Source of the DNA: Reyranella massiliensis 521 | GTDB taxonomy: Bacteria; Pseudomonadota; Alphaproteobacteria; Reyranellales; Reyranellaceae | Reading direction: 5' to 3' | Assembly: GCF_000312425.1 (NCBI RefSeq) | Contig: NZ_HE997181.1 | Span: 1,857,829 to 1,921,828, forward strand | DNA: 64,000 nucleotides | Shown: piece after piece, positions 44,089 through 52,912 of the stretch | Numbering within the stretch: the first letter of the stretch is position 1 | Layout: every line of letters begins with the position of its first letter | Made by a program: the position numbers and the translations under genes | The notes under the pieces: generated by a model | Told to the model about the DNA's origin: nothing | Databases searched by the model: none | What the model saw: only the letters and a program-made list of their open reading frames with translations

Positions 44089-45588
44089 ATGGTCCCTGAA
44101 CGTCGCCTGACCAGAGTATTGCGGCGCTTGATCATCTGGCCGGTTGCTGTTCTGGCTGCAGCCGTCGTGGGCTTTTCGGCCTATGCCGTCCTGGCCCTTG
44201 GACCCTTGGCGCCCTGGCACACCCTCGATCTCAGGCAGGAGTTCAGAGCAGCACGAGATGCCCACCTGGACTTCGCCGGACTGCTCGCCCTCGAGGGGCG
44301 CCTGTTCGAAGAGCTGCGCGGTGCCAAGGAACTCCGGAGCGGCGATATAGCCGAAGAGAGGTCATCCCGGTTCTCTCCTCGCAGCTGGATCGCCCGGTTG
44401 ACCGGCGCCGCGAACGACGGCGCCTCCGATAACATCCATGTCGCGCCTTACAACCGCACGTTCGAGCTCGTGCCGGAGGAGCGGCGGGGCTCAGCGCTGT
44501 TGATCCATGGCCTGACGGACGCACCTTACTCGATGCTGGCGTTGGCACGCAGGCTGCACGCCGGCGGCCTTCATGTCGTGGTGTTGCGGTTGCCGGGGCA
44601 TGGTACCGTGCCGGCTGGCCAGCTCCACATGACCCTCCAGGACTGGCGTGCCGTCGTGCGCATAGCGGCCCGGCACGCGGCTTCGCTGGCGATGCCGAAC
44701 CAACCCTTCTATGTCGGCGGCTATTCCACAGGCGGCACGCTCGCCTTGACCCATGCGATCGAGAGCCTGGCCGATGAGACGCTGCGCCAGCCGACGCGCG
44801 TTTTGCTTGTATCGCCCGCGATCGAGTTGCCGCGTATCGCCGTCCTGACGCGGATCATCGACGCGCTGGCGTTCCTGCCGGGACTGGAAGCGGCGCACTG
44901 GCAGGAGATCCTGCCGGAATACGACCCCTACAAGTACAATTCGTTCGCGGTGAACTCGACGCGCCAGGTGCTGGCCGCCACCAACGCGCTGACGCGCGCG
45001 TTCGAGCAGGCGCAGGTGGCGGGCCTGCTGGACAAATTGCCGCCGGTGATCGCCTGGCAGTCGGTCGTCGACTCGACGGTGGGTGCCAGGGGCGTATTCG
45101 ATTCTGTGTTCGGACGTCTCGTAGGCGCGCAGCATGAGTTGATACTGTTCGACGTCAACCGCCTGGCCGTATTTCGGTCCTTGGAGAGTGCTCGAAGCGC
45201 CGACTTGCCGGGAGTACTGAGAAGCCTTCAGCGTCCACATTCCTTGACAGTGGTCGCCAACCGCGACGACGAATCGGAGCGTGTCATGATGCGTCGGCGC
45301 AGGCCAGGGCAGGGGTGGACCGAGAGCGAGACCGACCTCGCTTGGCCCAGAAGCATCGTATCGGTCGGCCACCTTGCACTTTGCTTTCTGCCGGACGACC
45401 CGGTTTACGGGTTCCTTCCGGGCAGCGGAGCGAACGGCCAGCCGGCGTTGGGATCGCTCTTCCTGCGCGGCGAAGCTGGAGCGCTGTCCCTGCCGCTTTC
45501 GATGTTCACGCGTCTTCGCTCCAATCCTTTCTTCTCGCTCATTGCCGGCCGGGTGGACGAGATGCTGGAGGCCGATCTGCGGAGATGA
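44089..45588 (+). CDS. Membrane-anchored alpha/beta-hydrolase
   Basis: A 499-residue protein with an N-terminal membrane helix (IIWPVAVLAAAVVGFSAYAVLAL), a linker of about 80 residues and an alpha/beta-hydrolase domain: oxyanion segment ALLIHGLTDAPYSM, GHGTVPAGQLH, nucleophile S213 in GYSTGG, and a late VGHLALCFLPDDP region with the likely catalytic His. The pattern is that of serine aminopeptidase/lysophospholipase-type hydrolases. Its helix puts the enzyme in the periplasm. Likely co-transcribed with the patatin gene; convergent with the sulfatase gene. Confidence 0.88.
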   Translation: MVPERRLTRVLRRLIIWPVAVLAAAVVGFSAYAVLALGPLAPWHTLDLRQEFRAARDAHLDFAGLLALEGRLFEELRGAKELRSGDIAEERSSRFSPRSWIARLTGAANDGASDNIHVAPYNRTFELVPEERRGSALLIHGLTDAPYSMLALARRLHAGGLHVVVLRLPGHGTVPAGQLHMTLQDWRAVVRIAARHAASLAMPNQPFYVGGYSTGGTLALTHAIESLADETLRQPTRVLLVSPAIELPRIAVLTRIIDALAFLPGLEAAHWQEILPEYDPYKYNSFAVNSTRQVLAATNALTRAFEQAQVAGLLDKLPPVIAWQSVVDSTVGARGVFDSVFGRLVGAQHELILFDVNRLAVFRSLESARSADLPGVLRSLQRPHSLTVVANRDDESERVMMRRRRPGQGWTESETDLAWPRSIVSVGHLALCFLPDDPVYGFLPGSGANGQPALGSLFLRGEAGALSLPLSMFTRLRSNPFFSLIAGRVDEMLEADLRR

Positions 45589-45653
45589 ATGGCGAAGGGC
45601 TCAGAACTTGGCGGCTAGTTCGATCAAAGGACCGTGGATGACGAGGTGCGGCC

Positions 45654-48092
45654 TCAATCTCGGGCGAGCGCGCGTGCTGCCTCCTTTTCGAGGTCGATGT
45701 ACTGCGCTTTTTCGACGGTGACGCCGACGGCGAATATTACCCCGCCGCTAAACCTCCCAGGCGACTTGTACTCCTGGCTGACCGTGTCGCCGCTGTCGTA
45801 ACCGACGCAGAGGCCGTCGCCGGACAGCGTGAATTTGCCAAGCTGCGTGCGCATCGGACCTTCGGCGACGACCTTATCGTTGACATAGAGTTTGGTCCTG
45901 CCGAGAGACTCACCATGCTTGCCCGAACTCTCGCGGGTGAACTCCATCCCGACTGTGTACTTGCCGGGCTTCAGTTCACCGGAAACGAATTTCTGTTCCG
46001 GCTTGATGCCCAGAAAGTTGTACACGTAGTACAATTTCTTGTTCTTGATGAAGAGCGAGTGACCTCCAAAACGCGAGCCGTGAGCGAAAATCACACCCGA
46101 CGCATTCGGATCTGTAATCTCGATGTTGGCGAGAATCTTGTACGATCGGCCGCGCACACTGACGGCAACGCCTTCAGGCACCGGCGAGGTGCCCGGGTAG
46201 TAGACATACCTTTCGCGGGCTGCTTCTTCGGTGGGCCGTTCAACTCCCAGCTGCTCTGCAGCGCTTCGGTCGTCGATCGGCAGCACCATGTTTTTATCTG
46301 CTTCTTCGAACCATGCCTTTATGAGCGCTCGAAGCTTGTCGGGATACTCCTTGGCGAGGTCCTTGGACTCCGACCGGTCGGCGTCCACATGATAGAGCTC
46401 CCAACGGTCCTCATCGAAATTACCTTTGCCAGTGAACGGCGCATGGACAGCGGCAGCCTTCCAGCCATCCTCCCAGATCCCGCGTGTTCCGAGCATCGCG
46501 TAATACTGGCGTCTTTTCCGTGTCGGATCGTGGGGCCTGGCATCAAAGGTGTAGCGCATCGAGACGCCGGCGAGTGGGTATTGATCTATGCCGTGATACA
46601 CTTTCGGCATTTCCAGTCCGATGATCTCCAAGAGCGTCGGTACGATATCGACGGCGTGATGATACTGATCGCGAATCTCACCGCGAGCCTTGATGCCCTT
46701 TGGCCACGAGATGACCAGCGGATCGATGGTCCCGCCTGAGTATTGCGAGTAGCGCTTGAACATCTTGAAGGGGGTTGAGAATGCTGCAGCCCATCCTGTC
46801 GGATAGTGCGGATAGGTGTTCGGCCCGCCCAGATCGTTCAAGGCCTTCATGTTCTCCGCCAGATCGTCCGGGTAATTGTTGAAGAACTTGTTCTCGTTCA
46901 CTGAACCGTTCGGCGTGCCCTCTCCGGACGCTCCATTGTCCGCCGCGTAGAGCACGATAGTATTTTCGAGTTGGCCTGACTCCCTCAGGTAATCGATGAT
47001 GCGGCCAATTTGCACGTCCGTATATTCGGAGAACCCGGCATAGACCTCGGCCATATGGGAGAATAGTTTCTTCTCGTCGGAACTAAGCGAGTTCCATGGG
47101 CGCACAAAGTCTGCCTTGTTGGCCACCTCATCGGGCAAGGGGTTGAGCGGCGTGAGTTGCGTTCCCTTCGGGAGCACGCCCTTGTCGATCATGCGTGCAA
47201 GTACCCATGTCCGGTAAGCGTCATAACCGTCGTCGAACTTACCCTTGTACTTGGCAATGTATTCTTGCGGCGCATGATGGGGCGCGTGATTGGCGCCGGG
47301 GTTGTACCACATGTACCAGGGCCTTGATGGATTCGTGGCCTTCTGGTCGCGGACCATCGCGATGGCGCGGTCGGCGAGATCCTTCGAGAGGTGGTAGCCC
47401 TTTTCAGGCCCGTACGGCGGCTCAATGAAATGATTGTCTTCAACGAGATCCGGATACCACTGATTGGTTTCTCCACCGATAAAGCCGTAGAAGCGGTCGA
47501 AGCCCTTCTGGAGGGGCCATAGTTTCCGGCTGGCGCCCGATGCGACGTCCTGCTCGGCGACGTTATGATTTTTGCCCAGCCAAAAGGTGCTGTAGCCGTT
47601 GTCCTGCAGGATCTGACCTATGGTGGCGGCCTGATCGGGCAACCGGCCATGCGCTCCGGGAAAGCCGTTGGCGCCTTCCGTAATGGCAGCCATGCCGTTC
47701 ACGTTATGGTTTCGTCCGGTCAGCAGCATCGATCGGGTCGGTGAACATAACGCCGCCGTATGAAACTGTGTGTAAGTCAGGCCCTCGGCGGCTATCTTGT
47801 CCAGAGTCGGCATGTTGATCCGGCCACCATAGGGCGACCACGCCGCAAGGCCGGTGTCGTCGTAAAGAATGAAAAGAACGTTTGGCGCACCCTCGGGCGC
47901 CTTCTTCGGAATATACGGTGTCCAGTCGGGCGTAGATTTCCGAACATCGAGATCGATGACGCCCTTGAACGTCGACGGCGCATTTTGGGCCGATGCCATC
48001 GACATCAGGACTCCGCATGTTGCGAGGCTGATGGCTGCGAGCGGTAACATCATGCGTGTGCTGTCACGCAATTTCAGCTTGGCAGTGGTCAT
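45654..48092 (-). CDS. Periplasmic arylsulfatase (sulfatase family)
   Basis: An 812-residue sulfatase with a signal peptide (LAAISLATCGVLMSMASAQ). Metal-site D78-D79 (LYDDTG), the formylglycine motif C116-S-P-T-R with SMLLTGRN, then HNVAEQDV, MWYNPGANHAPHHAP, ADNGASGEG and WPKGIKARGEIRDQYHHAVDI. Length and the C-terminal beta domain resemble large Pseudomonas-type (PAS-like) arylsulfatases. The Cys must be converted to formylglycine, but no maturase gene lies in the window. It releases sulfate from sulfate esters. An FNR-type box stands 88 bp upstream. Confidence 0.94.
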   Translation of the reverse strand: MTTAKLKLRDSTRMMLPLAAISLATCGVLMSMASAQNAPSTFKGVIDLDVRKSTPDWTPYIPKKAPEGAPNVLFILYDDTGLAAWSPYGGRINMPTLDKIAAEGLTYTQFHTAALCSPTRSMLLTGRNHNVNGMAAITEGANGFPGAHGRLPDQAATIGQILQDNGYSTFWLGKNHNVAEQDVASGASRKLWPLQKGFDRFYGFIGGETNQWYPDLVEDNHFIEPPYGPEKGYHLSKDLADRAIAMVRDQKATNPSRPWYMWYNPGANHAPHHAPQEYIAKYKGKFDDGYDAYRTWVLARMIDKGVLPKGTQLTPLNPLPDEVANKADFVRPWNSLSSDEKKLFSHMAEVYAGFSEYTDVQIGRIIDYLRESGQLENTIVLYAADNGASGEGTPNGSVNENKFFNNYPDDLAENMKALNDLGGPNTYPHYPTGWAAAFSTPFKMFKRYSQYSGGTIDPLVISWPKGIKARGEIRDQYHHAVDIVPTLLEIIGLEMPKVYHGIDQYPLAGVSMRYTFDARPHDPTRKRRQYYAMLGTRGIWEDGWKAAAVHAPFTGKGNFDEDRWELYHVDADRSESKDLAKEYPDKLRALIKAWFEEADKNMVLPIDDRSAAEQLGVERPTEEAARERYVYYPGTSPVPEGVAVSVRGRSYKILANIEITDPNASGVIFAHGSRFGGHSLFIKNKKLYYVYNFLGIKPEQKFVSGELKPGKYTVGMEFTRESSGKHGESLGRTKLYVNDKVVAEGPMRTQLGKFTLSGDGLCVGYDSGDTVSQEYKSPGRFSGGVIFAVGVTVEKAQYIDLEKEAARALARD

Positions 48093-48179
48093 TGGAGATG
48101 TCTTTCTCCGTTCTTTGCCGACTGGCGTAGTCGTTCTACGCCCAATCCTACGTGCCTAAGGCAGGCGGTCAGGCAAACA

Positions 48180-48193
48180 TTGATCTGAATCAA
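48180..48193 (-). promoter_or_regulatory. FNR/FixK-type box upstream of arylsulfatase gene
   Basis: TTGATCTGAATCAA is an exact match to TTGAT-N4-ATCAA. Its centre lies about 94 bp before the sulfatase ATG, leaving a leader of roughly 50 nt if placed at -41.5. Confidence 0.8.
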
Positions 48194-48752
48194 AACACCG
48201 CGTGAATTCGCTTTGCCATGCCATGCGGCGCAGCTTTGAGCGCTCAGTCCAATTTTTTGTCGGCGGCGGAGAACACAGTACGAGCATAATTGACCATTTT
48301 TGTGGGTGAGAGAAGGTTCAGGAGATCCCGCGTGAGAAGGCGCTCCTAGTCGTCTCGATCGAGGCAAGGATGGGATGGCAGCACGCCGTCCTGGCGCACA
48401 TCGTGATGTGAGTAGCGGAATAGGAGGCCGTGATAGCCGAAGTCCGGATGGCGTTTGCCCTCGGTCCGAGCAACGCTTTCGTGATCTACGCGCGCAGCTG
48501 ATCGCTCGGCTATTGCCCCGCGGCCCCCAGCAACCGGGCGGGCGTAAGATCGAAGCAGTGCTCGAGGTCCATCCGGCAAATGCTGACTAGTCGACGATCG
48601 AAGTGTAATGCTGATTGTCGGAGGAATAGCAGCGTTGGAGGACGACCTTCATCGGACGGCGCTCGTCGAGGAGGGCTGGAGCGACCCGCGCGTCACTCAG
48701 CGGGGCAAATCGGCGGGCTCGTCGGCTTGCCCTCGGCCAGTCGGCCGAGGAT
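48194..48752. other. Gene-free, probably decayed stretch
   Basis: Several open frames on both strands but none with a recognisable domain, good start site or coherent composition. A plus-strand stretch before 48753 (ANRRARRLALGQSAED) continues in frame into the small gene at 48753, suggesting that gene has lost its 5' part. Confidence 0.45.
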
Positions 48753-48923
48753 ATGGCCCGGCTATTGCAGTTCGCCGCCGAGCTGGAATTGCAAGCGAAG
48801 GCGCTGGAAGGTGAGATTGAGCCTCCGCCGCCAGGCCTCATCGAACATGTGCAGCTGCAGATGGAGCAACAGCAGCAATCCGATGCCGTTGCGGACGAAT
48901 GCGCCGAGCTCCCTAAATCTTGA
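48753..48923 (+). CDS. Small Gln/Glu-rich helical protein (possibly truncated)
   Basis: 56 residues from ATG 48753: MARLLQFAAELELQAKALEG, then EPPPPGLIEHVQLQMEQQQQ and an acidic end. Heptad-like hydrophobics suggest a helix. The frame is open further upstream with similar composition, so the true start may be elsewhere or lost. Resembles small rhizobial proteins with an amphipathic N-terminal helix; function unknown. Confidence 0.4.
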   Translation: MARLLQFAAELELQAKALEGEIEPPPPGLIEHVQLQMEQQQQSDAVADECAELPKS

Positions 48924-48970
48924 TCTGGGTTCGTCCGACGTAGGCTCGCACTCCTGCTTCTCGCCGTGCT

Positions 48971-49081
48971 TCATCGAGAATTGACGTCGAAATACGCAAT
49001 CAAGCCCATGACGGCGATCGCTCCCAAGCCGAGCGCGAGGCCCTTGAAGTTTATGGCCAGAAGAATTGCAATAATAGCCAT
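48971..49081 (-). CDS. Single-helix micro-membrane protein (36 aa)
   Basis: From ATG 49081 the product is MAIIAILLAINFKGLALGLG followed by AIAVMGLIAYFDVNSR: one or two short hydrophobic segments and a polar end. GGAGG lies about 8 nt upstream. The open frame extends back to 49171, but that part is not membrane-like. Unknown function. Confidence 0.5.
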   Translation of the reverse strand: MAIIAILLAINFKGLALGLGAIAVMGLIAYFDVNSR

Positions 49082-49191
49082 CTGGCCTCCGTCCGGCACG
49101 CTCGCGCGAGCGCCATCCCCAAACCCCGCAAGCCAAGGGAACGACATTGGACGCCGGTTGACGCCGCCCACGATCGCATAGGCTAAGGCAC

Positions 49192-49701
49192 TTATTGCCG
49201 TTTGCGCAGAAGCCTCGGCTGCTCCTCCAGCAGCTTCTGGGTCCTTTTAAGCATTTCTAGGAGGAGCGCATCCTGCTGTGCAGCGAGCTCATTCAATGGC
49301 GGTCCGGCCACGACGAAGCGCTGTTTTTCCAGGCGTTGGCGACCGGCCATGACCCGTCTTACGCCACCCTCCTGATGCACGCGACTGAACCCCATGCCGG
49401 CAAATTCCTTTGCCATCAGGTGACGGATCTGGTCGCATTCGGTTGGATCGAAGATGCTGTGTAGTTTCGACAAGTAAATTTCAATGTTGCCCTCGGCAAT
49501 AAATACGTTCAACGCATCGTCGCCGCACGGCCCGGCCGATGGCTCGAAGTTGAATACTTCGCCTGCCACTATTTTATCTGCGAGAGTTCGCCAGTGTCGA
49601 GCCATTGCCAGAAACTGCGCTTTGTTTGCTTCGATGTCGGAGACCTCGGCCAGCCGCGTGCACTTTGCGGCGCGCTGGAAGCATTCGAAAGTGGACATCA
49701 T
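49192..49701 (-). CDS. Conserved hypothetical protein (169 aa)
   Basis: Starts MMSTFECFQRAAKCTRLAEV from ATG 49701 behind GAGGGAGGG. The N-terminal 45 residues (AKCTRLAEVSDIEANKAQFLAMARHWRTLAD) form the amphipathic helix pattern common in small rhizobial cytoplasmic proteins. The C-terminal half has ECDQIRHLMAKEFAGMGFSR and a charged coil (LLEMLKRTQKLLEEQPRLLRKR). No catalytic motif seen. Confidence 0.65.
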   Translation of the reverse strand: MMSTFECFQRAAKCTRLAEVSDIEANKAQFLAMARHWRTLADKIVAGEVFNFEPSAGPCGDDALNVFIAEGNIEIYLSKLHSIFDPTECDQIRHLMAKEFAGMGFSRVHQEGGVRRVMAGRQRLEKQRFVVAGPPLNELAAQQDALLLEMLKRTQKLLEEQPRLLRKRQ

Positions 49702-49725
49702 CGCTCCCTCCCTCAACGTGGCCAA

Positions 49726-50272
49726 AGCACATGAGCGGGAGTTCGGTCATTTCTGTTCTTGATGCCGTAGACTCTCAGCCGTCGGTGCTCAATCAATTCA
49801 CGCCCGACGGTAAACAAAAGGTGCGCCTCAAATGAGGTCTTGTCACGCGGTCATTCGGCCTGCCCAGGCAGAGATCCGGCAGTTGTTCGGGGGCCTGGCC
49901 GGAAAGCATCAGGTCGCTTTGAAGAGGGTCGCGCAAGCCATGGGGCTCGGTCGACGATAGACTCACCGATCTCGTCTTCGATTGCGAATGGGAACTCGAG
50001 CTCGAAATCGAGGACGAGGATACAGCCCCTTGTTTCGGGGCGTGCCCTTCGCTTCATTGTCCTCGGCGATCTTCTTCTTCTGGCCGTTGACGAGGTCGCC
50101 TTTCGGCGTCCGGGTGAGCGCGAATCGCGGTCAGCCTTCTTCGTCAAGTACCGGGCAAGGCATGGTGCAGGAATGCAAGGAGCCGATGCAGGCAGTCATG
50201 ACGCACGATCGCTTCGGCCCCGCCACCGTGCGTCGTTCGGCGCAGGTTCGCGTGGTCGGCAATGGTGGCTGC
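49726..50272. other. Gap with coding debris
   Basis: No intact gene. A plus-strand fragment (about 49858-49959) reads AEIRQLFGGLAGKHQVALKR and stops soon after; it lacks a start. The rest is unrecognised. Confidence 0.45.
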
Positions 50273-50533
50273 CTAGTTGGCAAGAGCGCGATCCCGGTAC
50301 TCGGATTTCATCTTCATCAGGACGATCACGTCTCCGACAGTCTTCAGGCGCTCTGCTTCCGCGTCGTTGATATCGAGCCCGAAGGCATCTTCGAGGGCCA
50401 TGATGGTGTCGACCGAATCGAGGCTGGTAGCGCCGAGATCCTCGACAATGCGCGCCTCGGGCACAACCCGGTCCGTTGCGAGGCGGAGCTTGGTGGCGAT
50501 CACGTCGCATACAACGGCTTCTACGTTCTCCAT
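50273..50533 (-). CDS. Orphan acyl carrier protein
   Basis: An 86-residue ACP: VEAVVCDVIATKLRLATDRV, then EDLGATSLDSVDTIMALEDA with the phosphopantetheine serine S40 in DSVD, and an acidic helix II. It carries acyl chains on a 4'-phosphopantetheine arm. No fatty-acid, polyketide or lipid A genes are near, and the flanks are decayed, so its partner enzyme is unknown. The extended C-terminus (MKMKSEYRDRALAN) is unusual for AcpP. A secondary or lipid-A-type ACP is likelier than the housekeeping one. Confidence 0.88.
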   Translation of the reverse strand: MENVEAVVCDVIATKLRLATDRVVPEARIVEDLGATSLDSVDTIMALEDAFGLDINDAEAERLKTVGDVIVLMKMKSEYRDRALAN

Positions 50534-51112
50534 GGCAGTCCCTTTCTGCAGGACGCTTCGCTACTGAATGAACGCTCCTCGGCTTCGTTCGGTGGCGCCT
50601 GGACGGCGATAAAGTGGCGCCGCTCGAAGGGCGGGGCGACATAACCGTTCACGTCATCCTGAGCGATGTTCGCCACCAGCTCAAGACGCTCGCCCATCGA
50701 AGTGACCAACGGCTACTGCAGCCTACGGGTCAACTCTGCCGTCGATGGTGTCCCGAGCACGCGGCCCAAGAACGATGCCAGCCAATCATCGTGCTATTCG
50801 AGCAAGGCGTCTATGCCCGCCGCGGCTACCGTATCGTCGTCGCTGGTTGGGTCGCCTAGTGGTCGTGCCAGAAGGTCGTGGTTACCGATCTCAAGGAGAA
50901 ATGCGATGCCCTCGCCGATCATGACGGGTCTCCGAGAGCGTCGTGGCGACTACCTCCGAAGTCCTGACCTCAACCAAGAAGTCCAGCCACGGCGGCGACG
51001 ACGGTCGTGGGAAACGTTGCCTTTCCCTGGGAAGTCCGCGCGGTCGCAGTGTCGGCGCTCAAGTTCCCGCGAATAGTTCCTCTTTATCTTTAATCGATCA
51101 TCACGAAACGTT
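50534..51112. other. Gap without a supported gene
   Basis: A minus-strand frame of 62 residues (50521-50709, MVTSMGERLELVANIAQDDV) and plus-strand fragments are open, but nothing is recognised and starts are poor. Probably eroded DNA. Confidence 0.4.
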
Positions 51113-51301
51113 TCAGCTTTTTGGCCATGATGGTCCCTTGGGATCAGACGGTGCTATGGAAACACTCTGGTAGCCCGATTCCCGCAGTTCTTTCGCCCGC
51201 CGCTCTGCTTCTTGCAGTGTTGCGCAACTCTCGCCGTGAAATTTGCGTGTATCGGGGTGAATGGCCGACACTGTGTAGGGAGTAGGAGATGCGACTGCCA
51301 T
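51113..51301 (-). CDS. Small conserved hypothetical protein (62 aa)
   Basis: From ATG 51301: MAVASPTPYTVSAIHPDTRK, then GESCATLQEAERRAKELRES and a short end with GYQSVSI. The pattern (beta strand, helix, beta strand) looks like a small folded domain of a type widespread in Bradyrhizobium-like genomes. Function unknown. Upstream codons to 51337 are considered less likely. Confidence 0.6.
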   Translation of the reverse strand: MAVASPTPYTVSAIHPDTRKFHGESCATLQEAERRAKELRESGYQSVSIAPSDPKGPSWPKS

Positions 51302-52140
51302 AATATGAATGATGACATGGGAATCAGCGGCTATCAAAGGCGATTGGCTCTAAGCGAGGCAGGCACGCGCAAGCGTTCACCCTTAGTGAAGGTGGCGCTT
51401 GTACGTCGGACGCGAAGCCTTTGACGCTCGTGATCGAAAAGAGTGGCCGTGAACAGCATCGTCCCACCACTTTCAAGCTGGCAGACGAGGGGCCATTACA
51501 GGTTACCTGGAGTCGCAGTGGGTCTGCGGCGAATTCGAAAGAGCAGGGAAGACCGTAAGCGTAATGACAGGTATGAGGCTTAATGAAGCTTTGTCGCTTC
51601 AAGCCGAATCGTTCTCATGTCGCGCCACGTATGATGTGCGCTTGAGGGGAACATTGCGGCTGTGGGAAGCGCGACCCTTGCTCGTGAATTGCATCGACCG
51701 TGGAGATCGCGCCTAGAGCTGCTTGGAACAATTTGTCCGCCGGTCGTTAAGGTCGCGCTTCGGACACTTTTCCATCCCGCCCAATCCGAGAGTGTCCGGG
51801 CTCACCTTCTGAGCTCGCTGCGGGGCAGGCTCCTTCTTCCCTGGCGCTTGAGCGCCGTCATTCGCCATTCGGACAGCAGGTCTGTGCCGGATCTTCTCTT
51901 CGGAGAAGGGAAGAGGTCCGCTCCCACGCGGGCCTTTTCTGATGGGGAACACTTCTCTGGGAATCCGGAAGAACAATACTCAAGCGCTTAAAATCGTCAT
52001 CGGAGCCCGTTGCAGCGGCAACAAAAGCCCTCTTGGGAACCGATCATCGGTACCTCACTGTCCAAACCGCGACGTTCACGATCCAGGGAACGCCGAGGCC
52101 GAGAAGGGTCTTCTATACGGCGAAAGTTCATGGGGCCGGC
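51302..52140. other. Long gap without a supported gene; one terminator-like hairpin
   Basis: No coherent coding signal on either strand. One plus-strand hairpin, GGTCCGC (51915-51921)/GCGGGCC (51928-51934) followed by TTTT, looks like an intrinsic terminator, though no gene clearly precedes it. The gap is probably the remains of lost genes. Confidence 0.4.
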
Positions 52141-52857
52141 TTATACGGGGATTGCCGGATCGATCCAGTCGATGGTTTGCACCGCGCCCCACACCATCAC
52201 GCCGGTCATGGCGAGCGAGCACAGCGCGGCGAAGAGGGCGACCAGGAGTGCGAGGCCGTCCTCTTCCAGGTAGGCCACCGCCAGCAGCATGATGACCAGT
52301 GCCGGCACAACCTGGCTCATGGGCACCGGCGAGACCAGGGTCAGCCCCACCAGCAGCATCGCCAGCCCAACCAGCGGCCTCGCGGCTTCGAACACAATGG
52401 GCCAGCGCGGCCTGATCAGTCGCTCAACCCAGGCGAGCCGCGGCGCGACGGCGGCGATGACGCGCTCCAGCCGCGCGACGGCGACCTCGCGGCGGGCCAT
52501 CGCCCACGGCAGCCGGGCGGCATCGTGGCCCAGCATGAGCTGGATTGCCGGCCACGCAATCAGCAGGCCGACGATGGTGGACGCGCCGGGAAGCAGGGCG
52601 ACGATCGCCATCACCAAGAGCGTGAGGCCGAAGGAGCGCTCGCCGAGCTCGTTTATCAGCCAGCCGACCGATACGCGAGCGCCCTCTGCCCGGTCCAGCA
52701 TGCGCAGGAGATGCACAGAGGTCGGGGTGAGAGGGGAGGGGGCATCGGGTTCCCGGGCCACTGGCGCGGCTCCTTGGCAATCCGGATGGGATTGGCGCGC
52801 AGTTTGAAAGCGGACCGGCGCCGACGCAAGCTGGTTCGCTTCGTCGTTGGCCGTCAC
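52141..52857 (-). CDS. exoD: ExoD family membrane protein (exopolysaccharide synthesis-related)
   Basis: A 238-residue ExoD protein: a polar N-terminal 45 residues, then SVGWLINELGERSFGLTLLV, the helix block MAIVALLPGASTIVGLLIAW, AIQLMLGHDAARLPWAMARR and three C-terminal helices (PLVGLAMLLVGLTLVSPVP, VVPALVIMLLAVAYLEEDG, LLVALFAALCSLAMTGVMVW). ExoD of Sinorhizobium affects exopolysaccharide and alkaline tolerance; its biochemical role is unknown. It is 55 bp downstream of the transglutaminase gene. Confidence 0.9.
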   Translation of the reverse strand: MTANDEANQLASAPVRFQTARQSHPDCQGAAPVAREPDAPSPLTPTSVHLLRMLDRAEGARVSVGWLINELGERSFGLTLLVMAIVALLPGASTIVGLLIAWPAIQLMLGHDAARLPWAMARREVAVARLERVIAAVAPRLAWVERLIRPRWPIVFEAARPLVGLAMLLVGLTLVSPVPMSQVVPALVIMLLAVAYLEEDGLALLVALFAALCSLAMTGVMVWGAVQTIDWIDPAIPV

Positions 52858-52912
52858 AAGTCATCGCCGTCGGCTCGCCCGACAAGTTGCATTCGACCCC
52901 AGCGACGGAGGC

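Noticed and set aside
51718-51742. EcfG-type promoter GGAAC-N15-CGTT
   Set aside because: The spacer is one base short of the accepted range and no gene lies downstream.
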